A stretch of 64,000 bases of DNA from Lucifuga dentata (GCA_014773175.1 VXCM01000953.1:1-64000), one strand, 5' to 3'. Shown: positions 42,401 to 51,667, numbered from the stretch's first letter. Notes: generated from the letters alone by a model not told the origin. Translations and numbers: made by a program.

Positions 42401-43432
42401 CCTGCAGACCTGTCAGTGGAGCCCTGGGGGATGTTAAGTTCCAGGTGTAATATTTTCTAAATGTAAAACACAAGATAAAATAGTGGCTAAGGAAGGAGTC
42501 CCTGCAGCCAGTGGCTGTTAGGTAAAAAGGTCAATCATCTGAATGAGTGCTGGGGGAATCAGGAGAGCAAGAGTAAATAATTGGGTGACGGAATGGTGAA
42601 TGTGTTATTTTGGACAGTAGCCCTGCTGGTCTTGCAGGGCTCCCTCCTCAAACCTTCAATTACACAGCCTGGAACACCTGGATCAGCAGATGAGCCTCAC
42701 TCTGCTTTGCTAATAGCCCCAATCAACCCATTACACATACAAACACAAACACACCTCCCCATTCCCCAACTACACATTCGCTTACGCACAGCAGCACTTT
42801 AGACTTTAATATACACCTGTGTTCGCAGAAAGCTATCTAGGGCACTGTTCAGCAGAAACACTTAGGGCGAATCCCTTATTTCTGGCCTTCTATAAGTAGC
42901 CTAATCACTAACTCCAGAAGTCAGTGGAGGGGTGAAAGCCAAGGTTAGAGTGTAGTCATAATGATAAAGATAACTGAGGGTTACATCAGGCCAGTCAGAC
43001 TCAAAGGAGCACAGGACTTTCGTTGTATCCCCTGAGTTCCCCTGAGTTGTTTAAGTAAAGGAACTTTCTGATGGTTTTTGGGGTTAATGCAGGTTTGAGG
43101 AAATCACACCTGCTGCAGAGCACTGGGACAAGATCTGTGGCATAGCAGAGATTCTTTAACCCAACTTAAGTCTGACTCATTTAGTAGGAATTATTGTGGT
43201 GGCAGTGCAAGTTCAGACCAGCTATCGTGTCCTGTGCAAAGTCTTCCACTCAAAGACACGCACCAGGGAGAAAAGTGAGCAGCAATTTCCTTGTGCTTTA
43301 TTCTCACCTTGTATTTGTAGAATTCCAATAGACGACGTGTCTTTTGGCAACGGAAGCGGAGATGATGTTCAGGAGGAAAAGAGTGACTTTCCACGCAGCG
43401 ATAGCTCCCGGTGTCCGCATCGTGGAGCCCAT
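12907..43432 (-). CDS. efna4: efna4: ephrin-A4-like GPI-anchored Eph receptor ligand, complete, four coding exons
   Basis: Ephrin-A proteins sit on the outer cell membrane and bind EphA receptors on neighbouring cells, guiding axons and tissue boundaries. The coding order on the minus strand is 43432-43308, 22244-21946, 18660-18592, 12995-12907: 582 bases, 193 residues plus stop, phases 2, 1, 1. Residues 1-29 are a signal peptide with hydrophobic core VTLFLLNII. RHVVYWNS.N (32-40) and NDYLDIYCP open the receptor-binding domain. Its four cysteines are C62, C92, C104 and C153. The receptor-binding loop region, FSEKIQRFTPFSLGFEF (116-132), is identical to human EFNA4 as I recall it. VCCK closes the domain. 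The tail TTSLPLLILIFLLLII is a GPI-attachment signal. NXS/T sites are N37 and N68. The shared RHVVYWNS, GD and PET.ALY.V features favour A4 over A3 or A1. Intron 1 is 21 kb, common for ephrins. No extra exon 4 of the A3/A5 type was found. Confidence 0.93.
13149..13172. repeat. GA microsatellite
   Basis: An uninterrupted GA tract in efna4 intron 3, close to the exon 4 acceptor, within a purine-rich plus strand. Confidence 0.9.
14369..14408. repeat. GT microsatellite
   Basis: A GT tract with one A interruption, ending in GCATGCATGC. It lies in efna4 intron 3. Confidence 0.9.
15177..15221. repeat. alternating purine-pyrimidine tract with GCGCGC cores
   Basis: About 45 bases of strict purine-pyrimidine alternation: GT repeats with two GCGCGC segments. 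This composition is prone to left-handed Z-DNA. Confidence 0.85.
16458..16588. repeat. 65-base direct duplication separated by a single N (assembly join)
   Basis: 16458-16522 and 16524-16588 are the same CCGAGAGCC(AC)n...CATGGTG block on either side of one N at 16523. This looks like two contig ends that overlap but were not merged, so the true sequence probably has one copy. Confidence 0.85.
16711..16760. repeat. AG microsatellite, 25 units
   Basis: An uninterrupted AG dinucleotide tract in efna4 intron 3, continuing imperfectly for a few bases. Confidence 0.95.
17801..17856. repeat. AC microsatellite, 28 units
   Basis: A perfect AC tract. A shorter one sits at 17654-17678. Confidence 0.95.
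18064..18192. repeat. 64-base direct duplication separated by a single N (assembly join)
   Basis: 18064-18127 and 18129-18192 are identical non-repetitive sequence beginning ACATTACTCCAGG, with N at 18128 between them. Because the block is not low-complexity, an unmerged contig overlap is the simplest explanation. Confidence 0.85.
18592..18660 (-). CDS. efna4: efna4 exon 3: end of the receptor-binding domain
   Basis: 69 bases encode (S)LPTDEGPPLPCMKLRVTVCC KP. The C.(K/R)L.V.VCC pattern is the ephrin-A domain end and supplies the fourth cysteine. The donor is GTGAGT at 18591. The acceptor AG at 18661-18662 is preceded directly by a run of 23 T on this strand (18685-18663). Phases match exons 2 and 4. 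Confidence 0.95.
18661..21945 (-). other. efna4: efna4 intron 2
   Basis: This 3.3-kb intron holds MITE copy 2 (19493-20046), two A homopolymers on the plus strand (18663-18685 and 18869-18898) and a C/T-rich block at 20930-21290. Nothing coding is recognised. Confidence 0.7.
19493..20046 (+). mobile_element. MITE copy 2 (TTAA-flanked) in efna4 intron 2
   Basis: It starts AGGACCATACCAGTGATTTT after TTAA (19489-19492). It ends ATCACTGGTATGATCCT before TTAT (20047-20050), a decayed TTAA. Terminal inverted repeats extend about 35 bases, including TGCATGTTTGAGCCC. It is 554 bases with no transposase frame. Confidence 0.85.
21946..22244 (-). CDS. efna4: efna4 exon 2: main ephrin receptor-binding domain
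   Basis: The acceptor is a pyrimidine tract ending CCCTCCCAG before 22244 and the donor is GTGAGT at 21945. The 299-base exon encodes LTAGDLSIEVTLNDYLDIYC at its start and PFSLGFEFQPGHHYYYS at its end. It holds three of the four domain cysteines. This is the size and position of ephrin exon 2 in other vertebrates. Confidence 0.97.
24167..24219. repeat. CA microsatellite
   Basis: A CA tract of about 26 units in efna4 intron 1. Confidence 0.95.
24372..24528. repeat. 78-base direct duplication with one mismatch, separated by a single N
   Basis: 24372-24449 and 24451-24528 both begin ACATATCAGTCACCACAAGC. They differ at one base (CTTCTAACCC versus CTTCTCACCC). N at 24450 joins them. The mismatch fits two haplotypes of one locus left unmerged at a contig junction. 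Confidence 0.85.
26860..26900. repeat. perfect 18-bp inverted repeat with 5-base loop
   Basis: Left arm AGACTTTTAAAAGCCTTT (26860-26877), loop CAAGA, right arm 26883-26900 its exact reverse complement. Each arm also contains the self-complementary TTTTAAAA, so alternative pairings exist. Confidence 0.9.
27327..27441. other. assembly gap, 115 N
   Basis: A run of N flanked by C-rich low-complexity sequence (CCCCACCCCACCCC on the left, CCCCTCACAG on the right) inside efna4 intron 1. Confidence 0.98.
28191..28277. repeat. interrupted CA microsatellite
   Basis: CA tracts broken by TA, AA and TG units, ending in a pure run of about 24 units. Confidence 0.9.
29612..29720 (+). repeat. fragment resembling a common teleost dispersed repeat
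   Basis: TTTGTTAGCGAGTTACTCC, then GGGCACGGCCCAGGGAAGCA and CCCATTAAATTTTGGAGC. I recognise this arrangement (TTTGTTAGCA..., GGGCATGG..CAAGGAAGAACCCATTAAATTTTGG) as a widespread repeat in fish genomes, but cannot assign its class. Edges are approximate. Confidence 0.5.
31482..31610. repeat. about 64-base direct duplication separated by a single N
   Basis: ACAGCCACCCACCATCACGC followed by a CA tract, repeated on both sides of N at 31547 (31482-31546 and 31548-31610). The copies differ by one CA unit. It is a likely contig-join artefact. Confidence 0.85.
34944..35890 (+). mobile_element. MITE copy 3 (TTAA-flanked) with nested insertion, efna4 intron 1
   Basis: It starts AGGACCATACCAGCCATTTT after TTAA (34940-34943) and ends TGGATGGTATGGTCCT before TTAA (35891-35894). 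The target site duplication is intact. At 947 bases it is about 400 longer than the other copies, because repetitive DNA interrupts it at about 35025-35410. Confidence 0.85.
35025..35410. mobile_element. repeat nested inside MITE copy 3
   Basis: It opens with TTTA repeats and a poly(T) run holding N at 35116. It continues through TGCCTTGCTCAAGGACACC and AACCGGCAACCCTTCGGTCA, both common in fish dispersed repeats. Sequence outside it realigns with MITE copy 2 (AATCTTTCAAAATCAAAT). The family is not assigned; the poly(T) end suggests a retroposed element read in reverse. Confidence 0.6.
36130..36420. promoter_or_regulatory. candidate conserved block in efna4 intron 1
   Basis: A stretch free of microsatellites with balanced composition, an ATCGATACCAATTTAACAG segment and several homeobox-type AT cores, including TTATCGCTGGCGTCTCGCAT. 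No open frame with known similarity. The call rests on composition only. Confidence 0.2.
37842..38060 (+). mobile_element. 5' remnant of a hAT-type transposon
   Basis: CAGGGTCAGATTGGATTGGC then CTGGTGGGCCGCAGCC resembles the 5' end of fish hAT elements, which begin CAG and share a ...GGTGGGCCG block. At 38012 an ATG opens MDSKKRKGWCGE, like the N-terminus of hAT-family proteins in fish. Similarity stops after a few more codons and no 3' end was found, so it is a truncated relic. Confidence 0.45.
39436..39461. repeat. GA microsatellite
   Basis: A pure GA run at the end of a longer GAGA/GACA-rich tract from about 39406. Confidence 0.9.
42004..42030. repeat. GGAGA pentanucleotide microsatellite
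   Basis: About five tandem GGAGA units within a purine-rich segment. Confidence 0.85.
43308..43432 (-). CDS. efna4: efna4 exon 1: signal peptide and start of the ephrin domain
   Basis: It starts at ATG 43432-43430; a second in-frame ATG lies four codons later (43420), so either could be used. It encodes a signal peptide ending near SASVA, then KRHVVYWNSTNTR. The donor GTGAGA follows at 43307. It ends in phase 2, matching exon 2. The exon lies in a CpG-enriched block. It was missed by a simple frame search because it is only 41 codons. Confidence 0.93.
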
Positions 43433-44000
43433 CCTGAGCGCCGCAGGGGCCGCGGAGAAGTTCTGCACAAGGTGGGAGTGGTGTGGAACTCAGGTAAGCA
43501 GACCCGACACGGGACCTTGATGAACAACTTCAGTTCCAGCTTCTTCACCAACTCAACATAAGGAATAAAACTTTTCCTGCATCGTTTGCTTTCGTTTTTC
43601 CATGATGGATAAATTTAAATTAAAGTGGTTAAAAATGTTAAGTCACAGGCTGCAGAGCAGAAAGTATGAAACTCCACGGTGAAAAGTTCTTGACAGTTTG
43701 CCCACGTAACGCATGATTGTTTCTGACCGAGAACTCCAAAATTGAAAAACAAAAGGCTCTGGAAAAAAAAAACAGACTAAACCTGAGTTTAAAGGTCAAC
43801 CTTTCATTTATGATCAGAGCAGGAAATCAATAGGAACTGGCAGCTGGTTTGGCAGCAACAGGCTGCAGATCTCTGGCAGGGCGGGTTCGTAATGATGAGG
43901 GCGGTGCCGCTCAAACTTTGGACCAATCAGAAACGACGGGTGTGGTGATGCTGCAGCTTTTTTATACGTGTGAGGTGCGCCGACTGGTGTGAGAAGACAG
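43433..44000 (-). promoter_or_regulatory. efna4: probable efna4 promoter and 5' UTR region
   Basis: The first 30-40 bases upstream of the start ATG are CpG-rich (CCGCGGCCCCTGCGGCGC on the minus strand). Two GGGCGG boxes lie at 43879-43884 and 43899-43904 and CCAAT at 43923-43927, all on the plus strand. On the minus strand TATAAAAAAG begins at 43966, pointing at efna4. The GC and CCAAT boxes precede a TATA-like TTTTATAC on the plus strand, so the block could also fire the other way. The transcription start is not determined. Confidence 0.45.
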
Positions 44001-45123
44001 TCTGTCTCTGTTCCAGTTTTCTAGCGAAATCTGTGACCCGTTTCTGTCCTCTTCTGAAGTGACTGATGTGGGAGCTGACTAATTTTTCAACATATTCACA
44101 CTATTAACGGGAATTTCACACACAGAACACCTGCACAATCCTTTCAGGCCATTAGCTCCTCCAATGAGGCAGGTGGATGTTTGCTCAAAGGCATTCAGCA
44201 ATACTTGTTGATAGTGTTTCCCATTCTTTTCCTTCCCAGAATATTCCAGCTTGCAGAAATAAAACTTCTGGCATACCAACTCCTCCTTTTTAGGAACAAG
44301 TAACTTTTGTTCCTAATAGCAATTCTGCATGGACACATGGTAAACTGATGCGTTCAGATACACTGTGACTGTCTGTCTGCCAGATGTAACAAAGTCGAGG
44401 TTAATAAAGCTTTTTAAAAATAATCTTTCTTTATGAATTTCAGAAACTTGTGCCATACAACTCCTGTTGTATGGAACAGAATATAACTTATAATGTAAGA
44501 TCAAACTGTTTTATTGTTCAATAGATGAATTTTGTACATATTCATAGTAAACTGGTGCGTTCAGGGACATTTTGCAAGATTCTCAGTCCTGCATGAGGTG
44601 TGTGTGTGTGCTGTATGCGTGTGTGTGTGTGTTGATAAGTATTAATTCTCTGGTTGTTGTCAACCACCCCAGGGGAGGGATGGTGTAGTGACAGTAATCA
44701 CTGCACCTCCATGGGCGAAAGCCACTGGTGGTCCTGTCTAATTATCTGATTCTCTAAGTGTGTGTGTGTGTTGTGAGTGTGCGTGTATGATTACTAGCCC
44801 TGCTATTGTGCCAACACTATCACTCACCCGGACAAAGTTACTTTGCAGGCTTTGTGTTATTAGCTGTGACTGCACGTTTGGCTAATTCCTTTGTGGAAGA
44901 CCCCTCCTTCTCTCACTTTCTCTATCTCTTTTCCTGTGTGTCTGTAGTGTGCATATTGTAAGTGTGTGTGTGGCACTAGATCTCATTAGCTCACTTCCTG
45001 GAGGTCCTGATCATTAATTTCCCATGATGCCTCAGTGCTCCTGTGTGGCTAATTTGTCCCTGGTGAGCTAGCACTCCCTCTGCAACACAGAGAAGACCAC
45101 AGCTGAGTAAGTCACTCTGCAGG

Positions 45124-45125
<2 letters not shown>

Positions 45126-45174
<49 letters not shown>
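45126..45174. repeat. CT microsatellite
   Basis: A perfect CT tract of about 24 units upstream of efna4. Confidence 0.95.
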
Positions 45175-45176
<2 letters not shown>

Positions 45177-47629
45177 ATCTATAGGCCTAGGCTGTTTCAG
45201 GCAAATTTTGCGAGAATGCCAGAGGTTAATAACAGTTCCTGAAAATTCATTTTATTCCCACTCTCTTTCTATGAAAATCTTTTCTGAATTTCAAATTGGA
45301 ATTACCATTTTAAAATAACAATTCCACTCTGCCATGGCCCTGTAGCCACTTTCTTTCTGAGGTAATGTCACACACAAATTGACCAGTTTCCCCTCTTGGC
45401 TATGATTAGATTGAGGGGAAAGTGGTCTCATTTACCCCATGGGTTCAGCAATTGAAATCTGTAATCATGATGCACTAAATGCTGATTGCAAAGCTAATGG
45501 GTTTTGCACATAATACTTGTTGTTTTATCTAAACAGCAAAGAAAACTTAACATCATATTTGTGGTTTCTCTTCATCTCTCTCCAACTGTCTCTTACTTCC
45601 ACTTTTTCTCTCAACTTTAGGATTTATGTTCTCTTCCCTGTCTCCATGTCCACTATTCATCATTATCAGTACACTTTTCCAAACTTTTCCCCCCTTTTTT
45701 TTCTCAGTCTCTATCCGTCATCCATCCTAATCTTCCCTCTCATTGATCTTCTCATTACTCATCAAATATGTTTTTCCTGTCTCCTAGGAGAGTTTATCTC
45801 AGTAAACATTCTCATAGAAATAATCATATCACAAGAAACCTGCATTTAGCCAACAAACATGAGCACCCTTAATTATGTAAGATTGATAAGCACTTACTTT
45901 GCATTTAAAACCAACTCCTGAGCAAGCACAGATGATTAATGAAGACATCATCTGAACTCCAGTTTTTCTATGATATCGCAGCAGCTAAAAATTATGTCTG
46001 TCATCAGTCAGTGCAAATTACATTATCATCACTTTATTTATTTGTATATTTTCCTGAGCTGTTGATGTGATGAAATCTCGGTAAATGTATTTTGTGAGGC
46101 TCTATGGCCAGTTCTTTGTTTATGTTCTGGAGGTTCTTTACATATTGATGCACTTAAACTGTCACGTGTATGTATAAGTGAAGGCTCAAAATATGAAGGC
46201 ATTTTCCTTTCAGTTCTCCTCATTTTCACCCTTTTCCCACTCTTCCCCTCTCTCTTTCCACCTCTATCTTCTCTCTCCTCATATCTTTTGTATAGTAGTG
46301 TCAGTAGCCTCTTAATCCTGTTATCTCCACATATACAGGCTGACACCGAGCCACTTGCCAGAGCTATAATCAACTAGCCTATACACACCACACAGAAACA
46401 CTCTTGGATACACACTTACTCACACACACTCACACAGACTGGGATCATTCTCTATCTTCTCTGTAATCCCTCTTACTATTTTTGATCAGCCATATGTCGC
46501 ACATCTTAGTCTATCACTCAGCACTGGAGTCTCCTTCATATGAGATCTGTCACCATTGCCCGTCTCCTCTCTTTTCCACAATCTATCATCATCTTCTTCT
46601 TCTCTTTACATCCTTGCATTCCTCTGTGGAACTTGATCAGTATATGATGGTTAGTTTTGTCTGTCTTGTCACAATTTTTTCCTCTGATGAGTCCAGGCAC
46701 CCATACATAAAAGCATACAGATGTGTACATACACACACTGGTCCTGCACAATCAAGCAATTCGCTGATGCACAAAAGAAAAGAGAGAAAAGGATGCCTTT
46801 TTCTCAAGTTTTTCTTTTGTTTTATCTAGATAATCATATGCATTCTTGAAATGCTTTTTCCTTCCTTTCCTTCTCACATATTATACTTATTTACAACAGT
46901 GCCACTCTTAAGGGGTCATCACTCCACTCCTTTTTTTCATTCTCGTTTCTTTTTTCATTCTCACCTTTTCCTTTTGTAAAGTACAATGTGTGCGGCTCTT
47001 TTCTTGTGTACCTCCCCCTCTCTTGCTGCGTCTCAGTTCCGTAATTACAGCTCTGGACTCAAGCAGTGACGGTAAATGCTTTTCTATTCCCCTCTCTCCA
47101 TCGCTCTCCCTCAATATCCGTCGTCTCTTTTTCTCACCAAGCAAATTACATCTTGGTTACTATAGAGACGTGTTTATTAAACGCTTTTTGCCTCTGTTTC
47201 TTATTTCCCCCTAAGCCCACCTCGCCTTCCCTCCTCTCTTTTTTCTCTGCTCCACATTTCTTTCATTGTGTTGACTCTTTTCTTGGTCCCTGGTGTATTG
47301 ACAGTCTCCTGTGTCTTTTTTCCTCATTTAATTTCTCTTTGTCTATGGAGGCACTTCAGCTTCTTTGGTGACTAATAGTTGATATTTGTAAAGGAGCAAT
47401 GAGGACTGAACAGCTCCGAGAGGTGTTCGATGCCATGGTTGGAGCAATTGTTGTTGCCTTGTACTACATGGAGGCAGATAGAGAAAGTAAGGTCTCTTAT
47501 TGATATGCCATGTGCTATCCATTACTATTGACTGTGTAAGTGGCCCCCACTGAATACAACACTCAGAGATGTGAATAATCAGATTGTGTCTCTTGTTTCT
47601 CCACATCATCACTGATACAGTGCAATCTG

Positions 47630-47687
<58 letters not shown>
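47630..47687. repeat. compound CT-CA microsatellite
   Basis: CT for about 20 units (47630-47670) passing directly into CA for about 8 units (47671-47687). Confidence 0.95.
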
Positions 47688-48958
47688 TCTGACTCTCATT
47701 TTCTGCACCTCCTTTACCTCATATGATCTTTCTCCTCTCTCTCTCTCTCTCCCCAACATATTTTACTCAGTTTCCATGCTGTCCCTCTTTCTTTTCCTTT
47801 TTTCTGTCTCTCCTGCCCTCCTGGTCCCTCACCAGCATATGTGGATGATTAGTAAAGTCAGATGGAAGCAAGAAGAGGATACAGGAGCCCGTTCTGCATA
47901 TTCATCTGTCCTTCTGTTCCCTACATCCACCAGGTTGCTCGCTGCAGTCCCTCCCTCTCTCCGCTCTCTGCCCTCTATCTCTCCATCCACTCTGTGCCAA
48001 CAGTCATCCTCTCACCTGAATACCTCCACAATTTATCCTCTTCTCTCCTTTTTTGTCCCCTTCTGCACTGTACCTCCCTCTGCTCCTTTTCTCCATCCCA
48101 GATGGATTGAGTGAACTCCTCTGTTGTAAAATTGACCTTGAGACGAACGAGACTGTGGGTGTTTGCACATGCGGTATGATATTCTGCCAAATATGCAGTG
48201 AAGGTTACATCTTGATCCATTTACTGTCAAGAACTCAACTTCTGTGACCTGCTGCTTCTTAATTTATCAGCTGGTGTCTAGAAACAAAGTTTCTTTTGCG
48301 TGCTGAAAAGATATTAACTTGTGCTTACAGCAGGATAGCATAATAGCGGCTGTCTCATTATGGCAAATGCCGTTTGAAGTCCATAACATCAAAACACCTA
48401 TGACACATATGCTACCTCAATCATTCTCCTCCTAAGACAACAGACTGAAATGTAAATATTAATCTTTTGTAGCAGCTATACTAAATGCTTTCCTCATTTA
48501 TCAATATAGACACCACAAAATGGTCATAGTAACACTTGTAAAATTTTAATAGGGCACATCCACATTTAAGTGTAAAAGAGTTTTGGTACTGAAATTGACT
48601 GCTGTATCTTCATTAAAAGGCCATAAATGACCATCCATTTGGTCATTCAGTTTTGTAATTTATTTACCTGTATAAATTTGCTCCTTTCTCACTGTTGTGT
48701 TGTTGTGTGGTGTTGTGATCTCTGACTGTCTGTATTTTTGTGGCCTGTGATCTGATGGGGATTTGGCAGACGTGCTTATGTGGTAGAAACTAAAAGCAAG
48801 TTAATTGCTCCCAGAGGAAATGTTCAAGCAGGCCGGACCACTTAAAATTATGGGCCAAAGATAAAAATGCAGATTTTTTTCCTTGTCAATGACTTTTCCC
48901 CCCATCAACGAGTTTTTCCCTGTGAGTTATTATTGCAGAAACAGTCACCATCACTGCA

Positions 48959-48979
48959 CGTGTGTGTGTGTGTGTGTGC

Positions 48980-49012
<33 letters not shown>
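48959..49012. repeat. compound TG-GA microsatellite
   Basis: TG tract with one CG, then a GA tract starting at 48982. This Z-prone and H-prone pair abut. Confidence 0.95.
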
Positions 49013-49014
<2 letters not shown>

Positions 49015-49429
49015 TTTTGTATGCATGTGTCATTTAAATGTCTTTCTACTGTCCTTATATCAGTGTTTGTCAGGTTTAAAATGAAACCTACATTTAATTA
49101 AACAGGAAAATACAACATATTTTTTTCAACCATCCCACTGCATGTTTGTCATTAACTTCACATATACTTTTGCTTAATTGCTATTAGAGAAGCTGTGCTG
49201 TAACAGAACAAACAACATGCTCAGGCTGTAGCCTCGGCTACACAATTACCTGGATCACATAACGAACACTCAAATGAAGGAGAGCATGTGATTGTATGAA
49301 CAGGTTGTGTTGGTATGATGCTGCTGTTTTATGATTTGAATTATTAATTGCTACTTATTGCCTTTTTGCTCTAGGACATGAACTTCTCAGACTGTGTATC
49401 TGTCTGCTCGCTCTCCTCTGCCGTTCTTC

Positions 49430-49605
49430 CCCTCATCAGAATATGGGTGAAAGTGATATGTCCTAATGATTGCCCTCTCATTCTCTTCTCGCCCCCACTC
49501 CCTCGCTGCCTTTCAGTAAATGAGGGAAAGTGATATGGTTCTCTAATGACCACGGTGAATAATCGCCATCTAAATAAAGGCTCTGTTTGGTGCTAGAAAT
49601 CTCCC
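49430..49605. promoter_or_regulatory. candidate regulatory block with a repeated GAAAGTGATATG...CTAATGA motif
   Basis: GTGAAAGTGATATGTCCTAATGA at 49447-49469 and GGGAAAGTGATATGGTTCTCTAATGA at 49524-49549 are two spaced copies of one motif in a microsatellite-free block followed by AATAATCGCCATCTAAATAA. Spaced repeated AT-cored motifs are typical of enhancers. No conservation evidence is available. Confidence 0.25.
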
Positions 49606-50835
49606 GGTCTGTCTCTCTATATCTTTGTCTCACTCTTCCCTTTTTTCCTCTCTTTTTTTTTTTTTTTTTTTTTTTTTGCCACTGGCCCATTAGTTGATAA
49701 TCATACATTTCCAGTCTCATCTCTCCTTTGAGTCCACATTTTTAACTCATCTCTTTTTCTCTTTATTATTACTGTATATCTCATGGCCAGAATGTCATCC
49801 ATCTTTCATCATTGATCTTCTGGTTAAAGTCATTTTTTTCAGTACCATGCTTTCTTCTACCACAAGGCAGAAGCTCTATTTTTTATGTGGTTGTCAGTTT
49901 TCACATCCTCAGTCCATTACATCTGTTGGGTGTGTGTGTGTGTGTGTATTTTTCTCTCCACAGATCAGAGAGGAGCTCAAATTGACATCCATTTCAGCTG
50001 CACATTTAGCTTTTATATCCTCAGCCAGAGTGAATGGAGAGAGAGGGACCAGAAGACATGAAAGAGTAGGAAAGCACTGGAGAGATAAAAGAAAAGCTAC
50101 AGAAAACCTTGCAGTCTGTCCACACATTTATTTTGTGCTTACTAAAGTTCTTCTCTCGCTCACATTCTCTCTGGTTCGGGTGAGGAGGAGCTGAGTTATT
50201 AAAACGCCAACCTTTCCAACAAGAGGCAATAAATCAAACTAAATATCCAGGGGAGAGAGGGAGAGAGAGAGAAAAGGAGAAAGAGAATGTGAAAATGAAA
50301 AATAGGGAATATGTAAGGATAGGAGGGGGATTTGATGAGCAGAAGGCTTGGGAAAGAGGGAGAGGAGATGGAATGAGAGAGCGGCATTATAAATTGGCGT
50401 AGGGGATGAAAGGAGAAGAAAGCAGCGAGAAAAATAATGAGAGTCTCATTTGGCCAGTCTGATGTTTGCCCTCGCCTCATCCACTTTGATTATGCACAGA
50501 CAGGTTGGCCAATCAGGGTTAATTCACCATCAGTCACAGGGAAACTCCGCAGGCAACTAAATGTTTCCCTGTTTGTGGCAAATGTGACTTCAGCTCCAAA
50601 TAATTTGAGTAATGGAGACAAAAGAGTTGATGAATGGATGGATGGATGCTAAAATGCCATTTGGGATGGAGGTGGGGGGCATCCTAATATTGATGGACTA
50701 CTACTGATGATAAAGAGAGAGTGAAAGAGAAAGAGAGAGAGAGAGAACAGAGAAAGGCAGCATGAGTGTGACATTGAGGGGACTTTGAGGTTAAGTGGTT
50801 AAATGGTTTAGTCCCCTCTTAAATGGCTGTTTTTT

Positions 50836-50838
<3 letters not shown>

Positions 50839-50881
<43 letters not shown>
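50839..50881. repeat. TC microsatellite
   Basis: A perfect TC tract of about 21 units. Confidence 0.95.
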
Positions 50882-50884
<3 letters not shown>

Positions 50885-51103
50885 CCTGTCCCTGTTCTTT
50901 GTCTCTTTGTTCCATGCTCGCCTTCTCCACTCCATTCATCTTTAAATGCTTAATATGAGGAGATAGACATCAATCATGGCTCAGACATATAAGTACATAG
51001 TGGGAATCTCTCTCTTTGTCACTCTCTCTCTCTCTCTCTTTCTCTCTTTCTCTTTCTTTCAGACTCACACTCATTATTCCTTTCACACAATATAAAATTA
51101 TGT

Positions 51104-51119
51104 AGTTTTCATAGGGCAT
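51104..51119 (+). repeat. target site duplication, left copy
   Basis: AGTTTTCATAGGGCAT, identical to 51652-51667, borders the 3' end of the RTE insertion. Confidence 0.9.
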
Positions 51120-51651
51120 CTTCTCTTCTTTTCCTTTTGGCTTTTCCCTTCAGGGGTCGCCACAGCGAATCATCTGCCTCCATCTAACCCTATCCTCTGC
51201 CTCCTCTTCTCTCACACCAACTAACTTCATGTCCTCTTTCACTACATCCATAAATCTCCTCTTTGGTCTTCCTCTAGGCCTCCTGCCTGGCAGTTCCAAC
51301 CTCAGCATCCTTCTACCGATATGTTCACTATCCCTCCTCTGTACATGTCCAAACCATCTCAGTCTGGCCTCTCTGACTTTATCTCCAAAACATCTAACAT
51401 GCGCTGTCCCTCTGATGTACTCGTTCCTGATCCTATCCATCCTCGTCACTCCCAAAGAGAACCTCAGCATTTTAGTCTCTGCTACCTCTAGCTCTGCCTC
51501 CTGTCTTTTCCTCAGTGCCACTGTCTCTAAGCCATACAACATCGCTGGTCTCACCACCGTTTTGTACACCTTTCCTTTCATTCTTGCCGAGACTCTTTTG
51601 TCACACATCACACCTGACACTTTTCTCCACCCATTCCAACCTTTCCAACCA
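51120..51651 (-). mobile_element. 5'-truncated RTE-clade LINE with 16-bp target site duplication
   Basis: The insertion is flanked by identical AGTTTTCATAGGGCAT at 51104-51119 and 51652-51667. On the minus strand the frame is open from the truncation point (GWKGWNGWRKVSGVMCDKR) to TGA at 51152-51150. That is about 166 codons of the region after the reverse transcriptase domain. Motifs include YKTVVRPAMLYGLETVA, RLRWFGHVQRRD, GRPKRRFMDV and the end IRCGDP. An intact frame plus a perfect duplication implies a young insertion. The tail is a short purine-rich 3' end rather than long poly(A), as expected for RTE elements. The endonuclease and catalytic RT are missing, so it cannot move itself. Confidence 0.92.
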
Positions 51652-51667
51652 AGTTTTCATAGGGCAT
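51652..51667 (+). repeat. target site duplication, right copy
   Basis: AGTTTTCATAGGGCAT borders the truncated 5' end of the RTE insertion and has no mismatch to the left copy. Confidence 0.9.

Larger units (their letters stand above)
22245..43307 (-). other. efna4: efna4 intron 1
   Basis: This 21-kb first intron holds MITE copy 3 with a nested repeat, a hAT-like remnant (37842-38060), a perfect 18-bp hairpin (26860-26900), a 115-N gap (27327-27441), several microsatellites, and candidate conserved blocks near 36130-36420 and 41090-41260. Purine-rich plus strand runs from 22890 to 23720. Long first introns of ephrins commonly carry enhancers; none is proven here. Confidence 0.7.
44001..51119. 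other. non-coding DNA upstream of efna4
   Basis: No exon recognised. It contains CT tracts (45126-45174, 47630-47670), a C/T-rich block at 47590-48110, a compound TG-GA repeat (48959-49012), poly(T) at 49653-49677 and TC at 50839-50881. Microsatellite-free islands occur near 44650-45070 and 49430-49605. Confidence 0.5.

Noticed and set aside
43361..43500. Plus-strand frame MMFRRKRVTFHAAIAPGVR
   Set aside because: Antisense shadow of efna4 exon 1; the minus strand explains the sequence fully.
43369..43551. 60-codon frame overlapping efna4 exon 1
   Set aside because: Shifted frame of the same strand; the signal peptide and RHVVYWNS are in the other frame.
47584..48114. 176-codon open frame
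   Set aside because: Translated CT/CA repeats and C/T-rich DNA giving Leu/Ser runs; no domain.
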